A stretch of 64,000 bases of DNA from Eriocheir sinensis (Eukaryota > Arthropoda > Malacostraca > Decapoda > Varunidae), in assembly GCF_024679095.1 (NCBI RefSeq), contig NW_026110542.1:38258-102257 (forward strand), in the 5' to 3' direction. Shown here one piece after another: positions 50,002 to 61,095 of this stretch (its first letter is position 1; every line of letters starts with the position of its first letter). The notes under the pieces were generated by a model. It saw only the letters and a list, made by a program, of their open reading frames with translations. It did not search any database and was not told where the DNA came from. The position numbers and the translations under genes are program-made.

Positions 50002-50853
50002 CTATATACACTTGGAGCTCCTGTCAAACAGGTCGCGCAGGTAGTCGGGCAGCTTCTCCTGGGGCTTCGTCAGGGTTCTCCTGCAGACACAGGTTCTCGG
50101 TTTCTGGTCGATCTCTTGGCACAACCCCACCATGGTCCCTTGTTTTATTTTCTTTGGGCTGAAGGAGACATTGGCCACGACGACAGGCACTTCCGCTGGA
50201 GTAGGGTCTGCCAAAGTACTGCCTACAATCACCCCGTTTTCTACCGGGCATCGACTTCCACTCTCTACCGCACACAGACTAGCCGGGGGGGCACCCGTAA
50301 TTTGACAGGGTAACAGCATCTCTGACCTCGGAGGAATAATGGTGGTGCGCTTAACTGTCACTGGCAGGCCCTCCTTGTGCACAGTCGTCAGTGGCACCCT
50401 CCTTCCTCCTACAGTCAGTTGCTTAGCGCGGAAGTCCAGCTCGCACCTCTGGGAGACAAGATAATCCATACCTAGGATGCAGGGGTCGTCCATGTCAGCA
50501 ACGTACACAGAGAGGGACTCTTCCTTTCCTCCGAGCTCAAACTTCACGTCCACTGGGCCTCTGAGCTCTGCATAGTGTCCAGTGACTCCGCACAGTCGAT
50601 GCGACGTCTTAGGAAGCCGACGATGACTCACCACGTCAGGCCGCACAAATGTGTGTTCCGAGCCTGTGTCGACGACCACAGGCCACAACACTCCGTCAAC
50701 CTTGCCCTCCACTTGGCAGCTAGTCATGGTGGTTCTCCTGCACGTTGATGTCTTCGAGGCATGTACAGGACAGACTGATCGTTGCCCCCGTGAACCAGTC
50801 CTTCTTAGTTTCCCGAGTGGTGGTCCCTCGTTGGGGGCACATTTTTCCGACAC
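50002..50853 (-). pseudogene. Gypsy aspartic protease and N-terminal Pol region
   Basis: A 283-residue frame that overlaps the end of gag by 49 nt in the -1 frame. The protease has VVVDTGSEHTFV (about 60-71, active-site DTG) and CILGMDYLVSQR (near 125-136). It continues towards RT and stops at a TAG (SSKCI*) just short of the RT fingers. The protease core itself appears intact. Entry into this frame is expected by -1 frameshifting at 50808-50814; the ATG at 50853 is therefore unlikely to be a real start. Confidence 0.85.
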
Positions 50854-52343
50854 TCATTCTTCCAGTGCCCCTTTTCTCCACAGGTCCAGCACTTGGGTCC
50901 TTCTCTGGGCTTCTTCTTAGCGCCACCTTCATATTCCTTCTTCCTCTTATAGCATTCGTTCTCCTTGTGCCCAACCTTCTCGCAGTACCAGTACGTTCCT
51001 TGGAACCTGTCTGTGTCGCTGACAGCGCCCTTTCGTGCCCTAAAGCCAGAAGTCGAGTCGTCCCTGAAGCTCGACAAACTAGACCTAACAAAGAACTCAA
51101 ACTCCATGGCACGTGCCAGAGCTTCCTGCATTGATGTTGGCTTAGCTTGGTTCACTTGTATCTTCAGTTGAGGGCTGTCCAGGGCATCGATGAATTGATC
51201 ACGCAGCAAAACCGTCAGCAGGTCAGGGGTGGCACCTAGGTATGCCTTGTGCGCCATGCTCTCAAGGTCCTGAGCGAGTTCCTGAAGAGACTCGCCGCGC
51301 CTCCTGTTGCGGGTTCTGAACCTAACCCTGAAGAGCTCGTTCTGGTGCTTGGTCCCATATCGTTGCTCCAGCGCCTGTGCCAGCCCGCTGTAGCTGCCCT
51401 TTGTTGCATTATCGAGCTGAGCAAGGACCTCCAGCGCCGCCCCTTTCAGGCTAGTGGCCAGCTGTACCGCGCACTCTTGGTCATCCCATCCGTTCCGGGC
51501 TGCCAACAGCTCAAACTGAGCGCGGTAAGCCTCCCAGGAGACCTTGCCATCAAACTCCTGAGGCTTCTTTCTAACAGGCGAACCCAGCAGACTCATGGGG
51601 CTGGCGAAACTTCTTGCGGGGATAAACTCAGGCGAAGCAGGGCTCAAACTACCCCGGACTTGCGTAGGAGAAGCATCTTGGGTACAACTAGTCCCTGCAG
51701 GCACTGGCTGTCCGTTTCCAGCCAAGCAGTCTTCGAGGGCCTTCACTCTGTCACTTACATCACAAACTGCCTGTTCTGTACGGTTCACCTTTCCCTGCAC
51801 TTCTAATATTTCTTTGTGTGTCGTTTCTCGTACCACCTCCATCTCTTGTTGAAGATTTGTGTGTTCTTTCTCCACTTCTATCAGGCGTTGTCCCAAGTTC
51901 GTGGTCACATCAGTCATTTCTCTTCGCACTGACTCACTTTCATCTTGTACTGCTTTTAGCTGTAGCTGTAATCCTGTGAAGCGATCTTCTAACTGTTCTT
52001 TGAGTTCTTGGAGTGTTCCTTCTTGTTGTTGCTGTGCTCTTTCTTGTTGTTCTTTGAGTTCTTGAAGTGTTCCTTCTTGTTGTTGCTGTGCTCTTTCTTG
52101 TTGTTCTTTGAGTTCTTGGAGTGTTCTTCCTTGTTGTTGCTGTGTTCTTTCTTGTTGTTCTTTGAGTTCTTGGTGTGCTTTTTCTTGTTGTTCTTTGAGT
52201 TCATGGAGTGCTCTTTCTTGTTGTTGCTGTGCTCTTTCTTGTTGTTGCTGTGTTCTTTCTTGTTTCTCCCCCTGTAGTCTCAAGGCTTCCAAAAGTTCAG
52301 TCAACATGTCGTCCCTCTGGGCAGCTTGGGAACGAGTCTCCAT
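50805..52343 (-). CDS. Gypsy Gag polyprotein, intact
   Basis: This 512-residue frame is open from METRSQAAQRDD to the TAA at 50805-50807. Residues of about 25-190 are a long coiled coil built from repeated QQQERA / LHELKEQQE units. A capsid-like region follows (KPQEFDGKVSWEAYRAQFEL ... SLQELAQDLESMAHKAY). Near the C-terminus are two zinc knuckles: the second, CWTCGEKGHWKNEC, is canonical CX2CX4HX4C, while in the first the leading Cys is replaced by Tyr (YWYCEKVGHKENEC). It packages element RNA. The coding minisatellite lies at 52000-52260. Confidence 0.9.
   Translation of the reverse strand: METRSQAAQRDDMLTELLEALRLQGEKQERTQQQQERAQQQQERALHELKEQQEKAHQELKEQQERTQQQQGRTLQELKEQQERAQQQQEGTLQELKEQQERAQQQQEGTLQELKEQLEDRFTGLQLQLKAVQDESESVRREMTDVTTNLGQRLIEVEKEHTNLQQEMEVVRETTHKEILEVQGKVNRTEQAVCDVSDRVKALEDCLAGNGQPVPAGTSCTQDASPTQVRGSLSPASPEFIPARSFASPMSLLGSPVRKKPQEFDGKVSWEAYRAQFELLAARNGWDDQECAVQLATSLKGAALEVLAQLDNATKGSYSGLAQALEQRYGTKHQNELFRVRFRTRNRRRGESLQELAQDLESMAHKAYLGATPDLLTVLLRDQFIDALDSPQLKIQVNQAKPTSMQEALARAMEFEFFVRSSLSSFRDDSTSGFRARKGAVSDTDRFQGTYWYCEKVGHKENECYKRKKEYEGGAKKKPREGPKCWTCGEKGHWKNECRKNVPPTRDHHSGN
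50808..50814 (-). promoter_or_regulatory. -1 ribosomal frameshift heptamer at gag stop
   Basis: On the minus strand GGGAAAC reads in the gag frame as (TC)G GGA AAC followed directly by TAA. It fits X XXY YYZ, and a -1 slip places ribosomes in the protease frame (GKLRRTGS). The relative frame of gag and pro is -1, as computed from their coordinates. Confidence 0.75.
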
Positions 52344-52358
52344 GGCGAAAAAACAAAT

Positions 52359-52378
52359 GGCTACACTCCTGACACCAG
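52359..52378 (-). promoter_or_regulatory. Gypsy primer-binding region
   Basis: Immediately inside the 5' LTR, on the minus strand, is CTGGTGTCAGGAGTGTAGCC. TGG at the LTR edge fits a tRNA 3' CCA. The tRNA species is not determined. Confidence 0.6.
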
Positions 52379-52488
52379 TGTTATGCCAGACGTGTTACTT
52401 GGGTTCCGTGTCGCCGTCAGGAGACTCCGTGGGAGGGAGATATGTAAACACTTTGCACAGCTTCTGTAGTTTAATATCCTGAGTAGTA
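52379..52488 (-). repeat. Gypsy 5' LTR remnant
   Basis: It matches 46522-46635 with a few changes (G to A early; a 4-bp deletion before the AGTAGTA seed), then passes into (GTA)n. About 290 bp of the LTR are missing on this side. Confidence 0.88.
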
Positions 52489-52506
52489 GTAGTTGTTGTA
52501 GTAGTT

Positions 52507-52559
<53 letters not shown>

Positions 52560-52602
52560 TGTAGTAGTAGTAGTAGTAGTGGTAATAGTAGTAGTAGTTG
52601 TT

Positions 52603-52634
<32 letters not shown>
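52485..52634. repeat. (GTA)n array between Gypsy LTR and Penelope-like element
   Basis: About 150 bp of GTA with GTT variants, starting at the AGTAGTA seed of the LTR and ending at the 3' end of the Penelope-like element. Confidence 0.95.
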
Positions 52635-52635
<1 letters not shown>

Positions 52636-53042
52636 TCATTATTATTAATGAGTGAAGGAGGAGGAATGAAACACGGGTGTGTTTGAGTTGAGTTTATTCC
52701 CGACTAGTTTTGTTTTCGCTTCTTCAGGAGATCTGAGGCGGCTCAGGTGTCACCCTGCTATATATAAGACAGGTCACATGAGACGCCCCGCTCGCTGCTC
52801 GGAGGCAAAGTCAGAGGTCAGGTCATGCCATCCGCCCATCTTCCGCCGTTTGGCACGGGGGAGTCACTTTCCCTTTATTTATCTGGTCGCCTCGTTCCCA
52901 CGCCGGCTGCACACACCTTACGTAGCTGCTGATATGGCCCACAATACGTCGCCAGTTCTCTTATCTTGTTGATGTTGATGTTTGTCGGTGATGTATAAGT
53001 CCTCCTTACGCAAGCCACTATCCAACACCTCTGCATTATCCA

Positions 53043-53230
53043 GCCCCGACTAACGGCTCTCCCTCTCGATAGGGTCCATCAGGGCACTGGTATGGTGGTG
53101 GTGTCTTACGTCTGCTCTGTGTTCCTTAAGCCTATTCTTAAGCCTGTTCACCAGGCTCCTGCTCGTCTCGCTATAGCAGCTACACCCACACCCGCTGCAG
53201 GGTGTTCGATACACTACACTGTCCCTACTA
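53043..53230 (-). pseudogene. Penelope-like GIY-YIG endonuclease region
   Basis: The minus-strand translation gives VVYRTPCSGCG, then CYSETSRSLVNRLKNRLKEH, matching the (G)VYxIPC..C...YxGET.R.L..R..EH pattern of Penelope-type GIY-YIG endonucleases. The YIG Gly is replaced (CYSET). It nicks target DNA in functional elements. Confidence 0.65.
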
Positions 53231-53539
53231 CTCGCTCATTTAATTTCTTTCAACAGCTCACCGATCCGTTGCCGCGTGGCGTAAGGCTTTCCTCAGAGGT
53301 TGCACCTAGTCTGACTCAGGGACAATCAAGTACTTCCCCCGTGTCTTTTCTCCTCCCGTAACTTTCCTATCCATGACTGTCCTTGCTGTCCCTAGTAACT
53401 CAACCAGGAGACCATTGAGGTATCCCAGCCTAGTGAAAGTGTCGTCGATGTGGCGGATTTCCTCACTCACATATTCCTCGCTACATTCACGGAGGCGTGT
53501 AGGTAGAACCCAATCACCACACCCCTTTTGGTTCTGGAA

Positions 53540-54156
53540 TCATGGGCGCTTAAGTAGTGAATGTAATTCTGATCTTATGATGAGAGTGTCGAGGAATGGA
53601 AGCTGGCCATTGCTTTCTTCCTCCACTGTAAACTTTATATTTCGGTGTGTGCGGTTCAGTCTCTCATTTAGCCTTACTATATCTGTTTTGTTGTTGGTGA
53701 TGACCAGCACATTGTCCACGTAAGGTAACCACTTGGTTGCTCTCGTTATCAGCCGTGAGTAATGCTGATTGTTTAGGACTTCCAGAAACAGGGAAGCCAT
53801 CACTGCACTTAGTAGTGATCCCATTGCGAGGCCATAGTTTTGATGATACTCCTCGCTGTTAGAAGTGAAGAGCCAGACCCTACGCGCATTGTCAATAGCT
53901 TTATATAAATTGCCGTGCGCACTTCATCGTCTACATAGTCCAGCGTTTTCCTCACTGCCTTGAAGCCGCCGTCTACAGGGACGTTGGTAAATTGGGACTT
54001 AACATCAAAACTTATCAGCTTTTTGTTATTCATATTAACTTCACTTAATCTTTCTTTCAAATCACTAGAGTTCTTGAGGTGTGCACCACTGATAGTACCT
54101 AGTGCCGAGGACAAAGGTTTGGCCAGCAGCTTGGCCAAGCGGTTTGGGACACTCAC
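53540..54156 (-). pseudogene. Penelope-like reverse transcriptase
   Basis: Two overlapping frames. Frame 54156-53809 has VPNRLAKLLAKPLSSALGTI and LISFDVKSQFTNVPVDGGF, the palm block with the first Asp. Frame 53824-53540 has MGSLLSAVMASLFLEVL and WLPYVDNVLVITNN, followed by NGQLPFLDTLI. The catalytic Asp pair is Asp-Asn here (YVDN for YVDD), and the frameshift near 53815 further disables it. Confidence 0.85.
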
Positions 54157-54161
54157 TATTT

Positions 54162-56095
54162 TCTTTTTTTTTTACAGCTAAGGAGACAGTTCAAGGGCGT
54201 AAAGAAAAAAAAAGCCCGCAACTCACTGCTCCTGAATAGAGGTCAAAGGAGTGTCCAAAAAGAGAGGTCAATTTCGGGAGGAGAGGTGTCCTGATACCCT
54301 CCTCTTGAAAGAGTTCAAGTCGTAGGCAGGAGGAAATACAGATGAAGGAAGATTGTTCCAGAGTTTACCAGCGTGAGGGATGAAAGAGTGAAGATGCTGG
54401 TTGACTCCTGCATAAGGGGTTTTGGACAGTATAGGGATGAGCATGAGTAGAAATTCGTGTGCAGCGGGGCCGCGGGAGGGGGGAAGGCATGCAGTTAGCA
54501 AGTTCAGAAGAGCAGTCAGCATGAAAATATCGATAGAAGATAGAAAGAGAGGCAACATGGCGGCGGAATTTGAGAGGTAGAAGACTATCAGTATGGGGAG
54601 GAGAACTGATGAGACGAAGAGCCTTTGACTCCACTCTGTCAAGGAGAGCTGTGTGAGTGGAGCCCCCCCACACATGAGATGCATACTCCATACGAGGGCG
54701 GACAAGGCTCCTGTAAATGGATAGCAGCTGTGCGGGGGAGAAGAACTGGCGGAGACGGTACAGAACGCCCAGCCTCGAGGAAGCTGATTTAGTAAGAGAT
54801 GAGATATGAAGTTTCCAGTTGAGATTTTGAGTTAAGGATAGACCGAGGATGTTTAGTGTTGAGGAAGGTGATAGCTGGGTGTTGTCAAAGAATAGGGGAT
54901 AGTTGTTTAGAAGATTGTGTCGAGTGGATAGGTGGAGAAACTGTGTTTTTGAGGCATTGAAGGACACAAGGTTCCTCTTCCCCCAATCGGAAATAATAGT
55001 AAGGTCTGAGGCTAAGCGTTCTGCAGCCTCCAGCCTTGAGTCGTTAAGTTCCTGTAGGGTGGGTCTTCTATTAAAAGAAGTTGAGTAATGCAGAGTGGAG
55101 TCATCGGCGTAAGAATGGATAGGACAGTTCGTTTTGGAAAGATCATCAATGAACAACAGAAAGAGAGTGGGAGATAGGACAGAACCCTGTGGGACACCAC
55201 TGTTAATATGTTTAAGGGAAGAACAGTGACCGTCCACCACAGCAGAAATAGAACGGTCAGAAAAGAAACTGGAGATAAAGGTACAGAGAGAAGGATAGAA
55301 GCCGTAGGAGGGTAGTATGGAAAGCAAAGATTTGTGCCAGACCCTATCAAAAGCTTTTGATATGTCCAGCATAATAGCAAAGGTTTCACCGAAACGGCTA
55401 AGGGAGGATGACCAAGAGTCAGTTAGGAAGGCAAGGAGATCACCAGTAGAACGCCCCTTGCGGAACCCATACTGGCGATCAGATAGAAGGTTAGAAGTGG
55501 AAAGGTGCTTTTGAATCTTACGGTTAAGGAGTGATTCAAAAGCTTTAGATAGACAGGAAAGTAAAGCTATAGGGCGGTAGTTTGAGGGATTGGAACGGTC
55601 ACCCTTCTTAGCCACAGGCTGTACAAAGGCATACTTCCAGCAGGAAGGAAAGGTAGATGTTGATAGGCAGAGACGAAAGAGTTTGACCAGGCAGGGTGTC
55701 AGCACGGAAGCACAGTTTTTAAGGACAATAGGAGGCGCTCCATCAGGTCCATAAGCCTTCTGAGATTTGAGGCCAGAGAGGGCATAGAAAACATCATTTG
55801 GAAGAATTTTAATAAAGGAGTCAGAGGGGGGATGAGTAGGAGGAATATGCCCAGAATCGTCCTGGGTGGAGTTCTTACAGAAAGTTTGAGCGAAGAGTTC
55901 AGCCTTAGAGACAGATGAGACGGCAGTGCTGCCGTCAGGGTTAAGGAGAGGAGGGAAAGAGGAAGAAGTGAAATTGGAGGAGATATTTTTGGCTAGATGC
56001 CAGAAGTCACGGGAAGAATTAGAAGAAGCAAGATGTTGACATTTTCTATTGATAAAAGAAGTTTTGGTGAGTCGGAGAATAAATACAGCTTCATA
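54162..56095 (-). mobile_element. LINE A copy, minus strand, long RT frame
   Basis: The 3' end is a T-run at 54165-54174 (A-tail on the minus strand) inserted in the Penelope-like element, followed by the 3' UTR. The 5' end near 56095 abuts CR1-like family C sequence. The copy is 5'-truncated within the linker before RT. Confidence 0.88.
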
Positions 56096-56119
56096 TTCAA
56101 TGTTCCATTCGTCCACCAC
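54268..56119 (-). pseudogene. LINE A reverse transcriptase, best-preserved copy
   Basis: A 584-residue frame from 56119 to 54365. It contains AYGPDGAPPIVLKN (122-135), NYRPIALLSCL (180-190), MLDISKAFDRVWHK (250-263), NSGVPQGSVLSPTLF (306-320) and IHSYADDSTLHY (334-345), with intact catalytic Asp residues. The first 13 or so residues come from the neighbouring CR1-like LINE. Near 54415 a single-base change moves the last 60 residues (to SGHLSSRN) into another frame (54268-54705). A short deletion shortens FIDDLLSK to FIDDLSK. It lacks the endonuclease. Confidence 0.85.
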
Positions 56120-58425
56120 TCTATTAGCAAGGAACCAATTCCTTGCCTATGTCTTGTGAAATCAGGATTTGTCTAACTTATAATCATATTGCTACACGTC
56201 CAACCTGGCTCTTTACCAAACCACGACATCCCCTTATTAAAGCCCTTCATCCATTTGGATTTGATCAAGTCTCCTCGCAATCTTCTGCCTTTCTAGAGAG
56301 TGTAGGTTTAACTGTTTGTGCCCGCCTCTTCATACAAGTTTCACCCCCTCGAATCATCTTGTCATCCTCTGTACAGATTTCTAACATCTTGATATCCAAT
56401 ATATAGTAGGGGACCAGAACTGAAATCATAATCGATATGAGGTCTAACTAGTGCTAAGTAAAGTTTGAGGATGACTTCAGCGCTCCTATTGCTTACGCTC
56501 CTTGGAGATGAACCAAGGACTCTGTTCGATTTTTAGCCTGAATGCATTGAGCTCAAGGATGGCGCCACTGTCACTAGACTCCTAAGGATTTCTTCACGCC
56601 CAGACCTGCTTAGAGGAGTGCCGCCTTAAGGATAATTAGTTCCACTTCACACTCAGAATGCCACACTTCCAGACATTGAATTCCATCTACTTCTGCCCAA
56701 TCATATAGTTCGTCCAGTTCATCCTGGAGAACGTTGAATGTCCTGTTCGATTTTATTACCTACCGATCTGGGTATCATCTGAGAACTTAAGGACATCACT
56801 ACTAATTCCTGTGTCCAAGTCACTGATGTAACATAAAAAGAAGTTACCTAGCACTGACCCTTGTGGAATTTCTACCTTTAACACTGCTCATCTGGATTTT
56901 TTACCATTGATTTGCACTCTGCTTCCACCACCAAGCTAGCGCTCCCGATCCAAATTAAAAAACTTCCATCTATGCCGTGAGCTCTGTAATTTTAGAAAAA
57001 AATAGCCATGATGGGGATACTATCGTCGTTTTACTGAAATCTAGATAATATGTCATAGTTTATTTCCTCGGTCAACCTCCTTGAATACTTTAGTGTAGAA
57101 GACAACAGGTTAGTAAGGCAAGAATTTACCTTGTGAATCCATGTAAACGCGAATTAAATTATGTCAAGATGGTCCCAATGTTCGGCCATAATTGACCTCA
57201 ACATCTTCTACAACTGATGTTAATTAACAAGGATAATTTGAGGTGGATGACTTGTATCCCTTTTTGAAAAACTTGGCGTCACATTAGGCTATCGTATTGA
57301 TTGGGCATACCCAGAATTCATAGACATCTTAAAGAAATTGCAAGAGGGCTAACGACATCCTTGCACTCTTTCAGAATCCTTGGGAATACTTCGTCTGGGC
57401 CCTGCGATTTGTTTTTTCTCTTCAACCTACTAACTTCTTAGTCCTGACTACTTGCCTAGTGATGATCACATCCCCACTCTTGTCGTTCTCTTCGCCCTCA
57501 TAAAATTCGAACCTCTCCGGAATGGTTGTTAGATTTTCCCAGTAAAATTGAGAGTGAAAGAATATTCATCATTTGACCTGTATCTTCTCTCCCATTCTCA
57601 ACGAGCTCACCTGTGTTTGTTTTCAAATGGTACTATTCTGTCCCTTGTTTTCGTTCTGTGCCAATTTAGAAGCCCTGATCGTTTTGGCCCTGTTACTACC
57701 CTAAACTCATAATTGTTTTTGCTAGGCGGGGTGTTCTTCCACTGACCTGGCTAGCTCAACATACCACCCTGAGGTGGTTTCTCCGTTCTTTATTTTCCTG
57801 TGTTCCTCTCTCTGCTCAATCTCTATGCTTGAGTCTGTGGGTTATCCATTTGGGGATCGTTATTTTCCTTCCATGTGCTTGGTATGATAAAGGTCCCTGA
57901 CCCTCTGCACTACTCTAACTAAATTATTGTGGTCAATATTACATGGTTCCCCCTGTTCTTCCGGTTCCAGCCCCAGATCTGGGTTCATCCAGCCCTAAGG
58001 TTCCCCCAGTTTACCTCCTCAAGGTGTCTTCTGAGCCCCTCATAATCAGCTCTTCCTTCTAAAGTCAAGCATCAACATAGGGGTTGAGTTCAGGTCACCG
58101 CCTAAATTAATTTATACCCCACTTCCTGTGATCACTGCTACTAATTCCTCCCCAACATCTAGGCTGATCATATGTTCGGTGTTAGTTAAGACCAAGTCTA
58201 GAATGTTGTTACCCCCAGGCTCCAGTTACTGTCTGCTTGAAAAATATCTGAACTACTTTCAGAAAATCCCTTGATTCTAGATCACCCAATTATCGCCTTC
58301 TCAGTCTATATTCCTATAGTTAAATCCCCATTATGCAGACATTTTGCCTCACAACTTGCCCACCTCTTGAGCAATATATCAGTGTCCTGCTCAAGGTTGC
58401 GGTCGCAACAACTCCCTAGAATTAT
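56096..58425 (-). mobile_element. CR1-like LINE (family C) second copy, 3' portion
   Basis: It follows 34320-36730 of the first copy collinearly, from the RT C-terminus (GTTCCATTCGTCCACCACTC) back to the endonuclease, but with dozens of 1-3 base deletions that leave no long frame. The 3' UTR is missing at the LINE A junction. It continues at 61668 after a DNA element. Confidence 0.85.
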
Positions 58426-59329
58426 GCCTTCGGTCATATCTTCATTGCATCGCTTTCACGTACGCCCACGCATAATGAACAGAAATTGGTGTATTCGGCA
58501 AACTACATGCGGGTACGGCCGTAACACCCCAATGCGTATTTGCGTACGTGGCATACGGGACGAGATTTGGGGTCGCTACGCACCAGAGGTAGGTGGGGAG
58601 CCACGCATCTTTCTGACATGTTCAAAGATACGTATTGTTCACGTCAACTGCCATTTACGTGTCTACACGTACAATCGGCGTAATACCGGGCTTTATGCTT
58701 ATTGGTGCGTCGAAGACGTATCCAACGCGCTTCCTGTTCCTGCAACGCAATGCGTGGGGTCCTCGCTGCAGTAAGAGCATCCGTACCAGCGCGCCCCTTC
58801 GGTACCCACCACGTTAAACGCGTATGAGAGCATGCGCGGCTTTGGCCCAGTTCCTCTTCGACTAGCAAGCAACAGCAGTTCCCGAAGCTGCCACCACCAC
58901 CGCCCCTGACTTCACAGCGCCCTCGTCAGTAGACCTTGCTGCCATTGCTTTCTCAACTATGCCTAAGGACACCACCAAGGAAATCACGGAAGGGGGCTTC
59001 GCTCAGGGTCACCCAAACCTCCAACATCCCGCGGGCAACCTGCTCTAAGCTCTGGTGTCAGGTACCCAGTTCCTCATCTCCGTAGACAGCAACAATGGCT
59101 TGCAGGTCTCTGGCACAATGTAATGGTGTTGTGGGCTACCTGAATGAGTATTGCAGACTCTTGTATGAGTCACTCGTGGCGAGAAAACGAAGGGTGATAA
59201 AATACACGCAGGCCTGGCTCAAGGGATTCTTTCTTCAGAATATGCGTTGCTTCTGGAATGCGGGGTGCGACAAGTTCAGCTTATTTCAATTAAGAGGTCC
59301 TGTCAATCCGTAAAATTTCTGTTCAGTTT

Positions 59330-59660
59330 TTGGACCAAGTTACCAACCTCCATCAGGTTGCTGCAGTGGGTCAGGCTCCACTCTTTTTCTTGCAGGCAGC
59401 CAGCCAAGCCCAAAACCCCTCCCGGCCTCCTCTTCTTTTTTCTGTTTTTCACTTGCAGACCACAACTAACACCAGTACCATGGTGTACATACCCAGGATG
59501 GCCTCCATTAATTATGTGTTATGGCTGTTTGTTGGTGTTATATGTGCGATGTCTTCAATGTTCTCCATGTTGATTCAGCAGTTAGCATTGGCCAGAGGTA
59601 GATGTCGACGGGAACTGCACCACAGGTGTGCAGTACGAATTGCATGTACGTATTCCCTTT
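59330..59660 (+). CDS. Hypothetical ORF inside the DNA element
   Basis: In-frame sequence from 59330 reads through a hydrophobic segment (YVLWLFVGVICAMSSMFSML) and a basic stretch (ARGRCRRELHHRCAVR) before entering the pyrimidine tract, where coding is meaningless. A GTACGT just after the basic stretch (59645) could be a splice donor. If this is an N-terminal transposase exon, the basic stretch would be its DNA-binding start, but I do not recognise the family. Confidence 0.25.
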
Positions 59661-61095
59661 CTTCCGTCTCCTCTTCCTCCTCCTTTCCTCCTCCTACCCT
59701 CATTCTCTTCCTCCTCCTTCCTCCTCCCTCCTCCTCCCCTCGTCCCTCCTTCTTCCTCCCTTCTCCCTTCATTCCTACTACTTTCCTTTCTCCTCTCCTC
59801 CTTCCTCCTCCCCTCCTCTTCCCTCCCTCCCTCTCTTCCCTCTTTCTTCAACCACTTCCTCCTTCTCTCCTTCTCCTCTTCCTCCTTCTTCCTTCCCTCC
59901 CTCATCCTTCTCCTCTTCCTCCTTTTCCTCCCTCCCTCTTCTTCTCCCTCCTCCTCCTTCTTCTCTCTCTTCCTCCCTCCTCCCTCCTCATCTTCTTCCT
60001 CCATCTCTTCTTCCCCTCCCCCTCCTACTCCTACCTCCTCCTCCTCCCTCCTCCTCCGCTTCCTCCTTCCTTCTTCTTCCTCCTCCTCCTTCTTTCTTCC
60101 TCCTTCCTTCTTCCTCCCTTCTCCTCCCTCTTCCCTTCTCCCTCCTCCCTCCTCCTCTCTCTCCCTCTCCTCCCTCCTCTTATTCCTCTTCCTCTCCTCC
60201 TCTTCCTCCTTTCCTTCTACTCCTTCTCTTCTCCTCCTCCTCCTCTTTTCTCCTCTTCTCCTCTTCCTCCTCATTCTTCTCCTCTTCCTCCTCTTCCTAC
60301 CTCTTTTCTTCTCTCTCCTCCTCCTTCTTCTCTCTTCCTCCTCCCTCCTCCTCCTCCTCCATCCTTCTCTTCCTCCTCCCTCCCTCCTCCCACTCCTACT
60401 CCTCCTCCTCCCTCCGCCTCCTCCCTTCTTCTTCTTCCTCCTTCTCCTCTCTCTTCTTCTTAATCATCCTTCCTTTCTTCCTCCCTCCTCCTCCTCCCCT
60501 TCCTTCCTCCTCCTCCCTCCCTTCTCCTCCTTCTTATTCTTTCTCTTCCTCTTCTCCTCCCTCTTCCTCCTCCTTTCCCTTCTCCTACTCCTCCTCTCTT
60601 CCTCCCTCCCTCCTCCCCTCATTCCTACCACTTCTTCCTTTTCTTCCCTTCTCCCTTCCTCCTTCTTTTCCCTCCTCCTTCCTCTTCTTCATCCACTTCT
60701 CCCTCTTCCTCCTCTTACCCTCCTCTTACTCCTCCTCTTCTCCTCTTCTTTAAATACTTCCTCTCTTCCTCCTCCTACTCCCTCCTCCTCCCTCTCCTAC
60801 TCTCTTCCTCCTCCTCCCTCTTCTCCTCTTAACTCCTCCTCCTCCTCCTCCCCTCCTCCTTATCCTTCTTCTCCTCCCAATTCCTTCTTCCTCCTCCTCT
60901 TCCTCCTCCTCCTCCTCCTTTTCCTCCTCCTCTCCTCTCTTCCTCTTTTTCATCCACTTCCATTTCTCCTCCTCCTCCCTCCCTCCCCTCCCTCCTCCTC
61001 CTCCTCCTTCTTCCTCCTCCTCCCTCCTCACCCATCTCTCCCACTTTCTCCTCTTCTTCCTCCCTTCCTTAATCTCCCTCTCTCTCCCCTCCTTG
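59655..61095. repeat. 1.4-kb polypyrimidine (CCT/CTT)n tract
   Basis: Almost pure C/T on the plus strand with scattered A. All long Ser/Pro/Leu and Arg/Glu frames in it are artefacts. Confidence 0.97.

Larger units (their letters stand above)
46522..52488 (-). mobile_element. Ty3/Gypsy LTR retrotransposon, pol broken
   Basis: The element is read on the minus strand: 5' LTR remnant (52488-52379), primer-binding region, gag, pro-RT-RNaseH-integrase, polypurine tract (46942-46928), complete 3' LTR (46927-46522). There is no envelope ORF. The order RT-RNaseH-IN identifies Ty3/Gypsy. Gag is intact. Pol contains a stop near 50000, a frameshift near 49858, a TGA near 49275, a frameshift near 49045 and a TAA near 48082. 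The 5' LTR keeps only about 110 bp, with the rest replaced by (GTA)n and a Penelope-like element. The left and right LTR portions differ by only a few bases, so the insertion is young. Confidence 0.93.
52635..54160 (-). mobile_element. Penelope-like element, 5'-truncated
   Basis: On the minus strand it contains the RT (54156-53540) and a GIY-YIG endonuclease region (about 53230-53043), then a 3' region with AATAAA near 52690 (TCGGGAATAAACTC) ending at the (GTA)n array. RT upstream of GIY-YIG is the hallmark of Penelope-like elements. The 5' side is cut at about 54160 by the A-tail of a LINE A copy. Confidence 0.85.

Noticed and set aside
47472..52482. Plus-strand frames of up to 185 residues across the Gypsy element
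   Set aside because: Antisense shadows of gag and pol, which have clear domain motifs on the minus strand.
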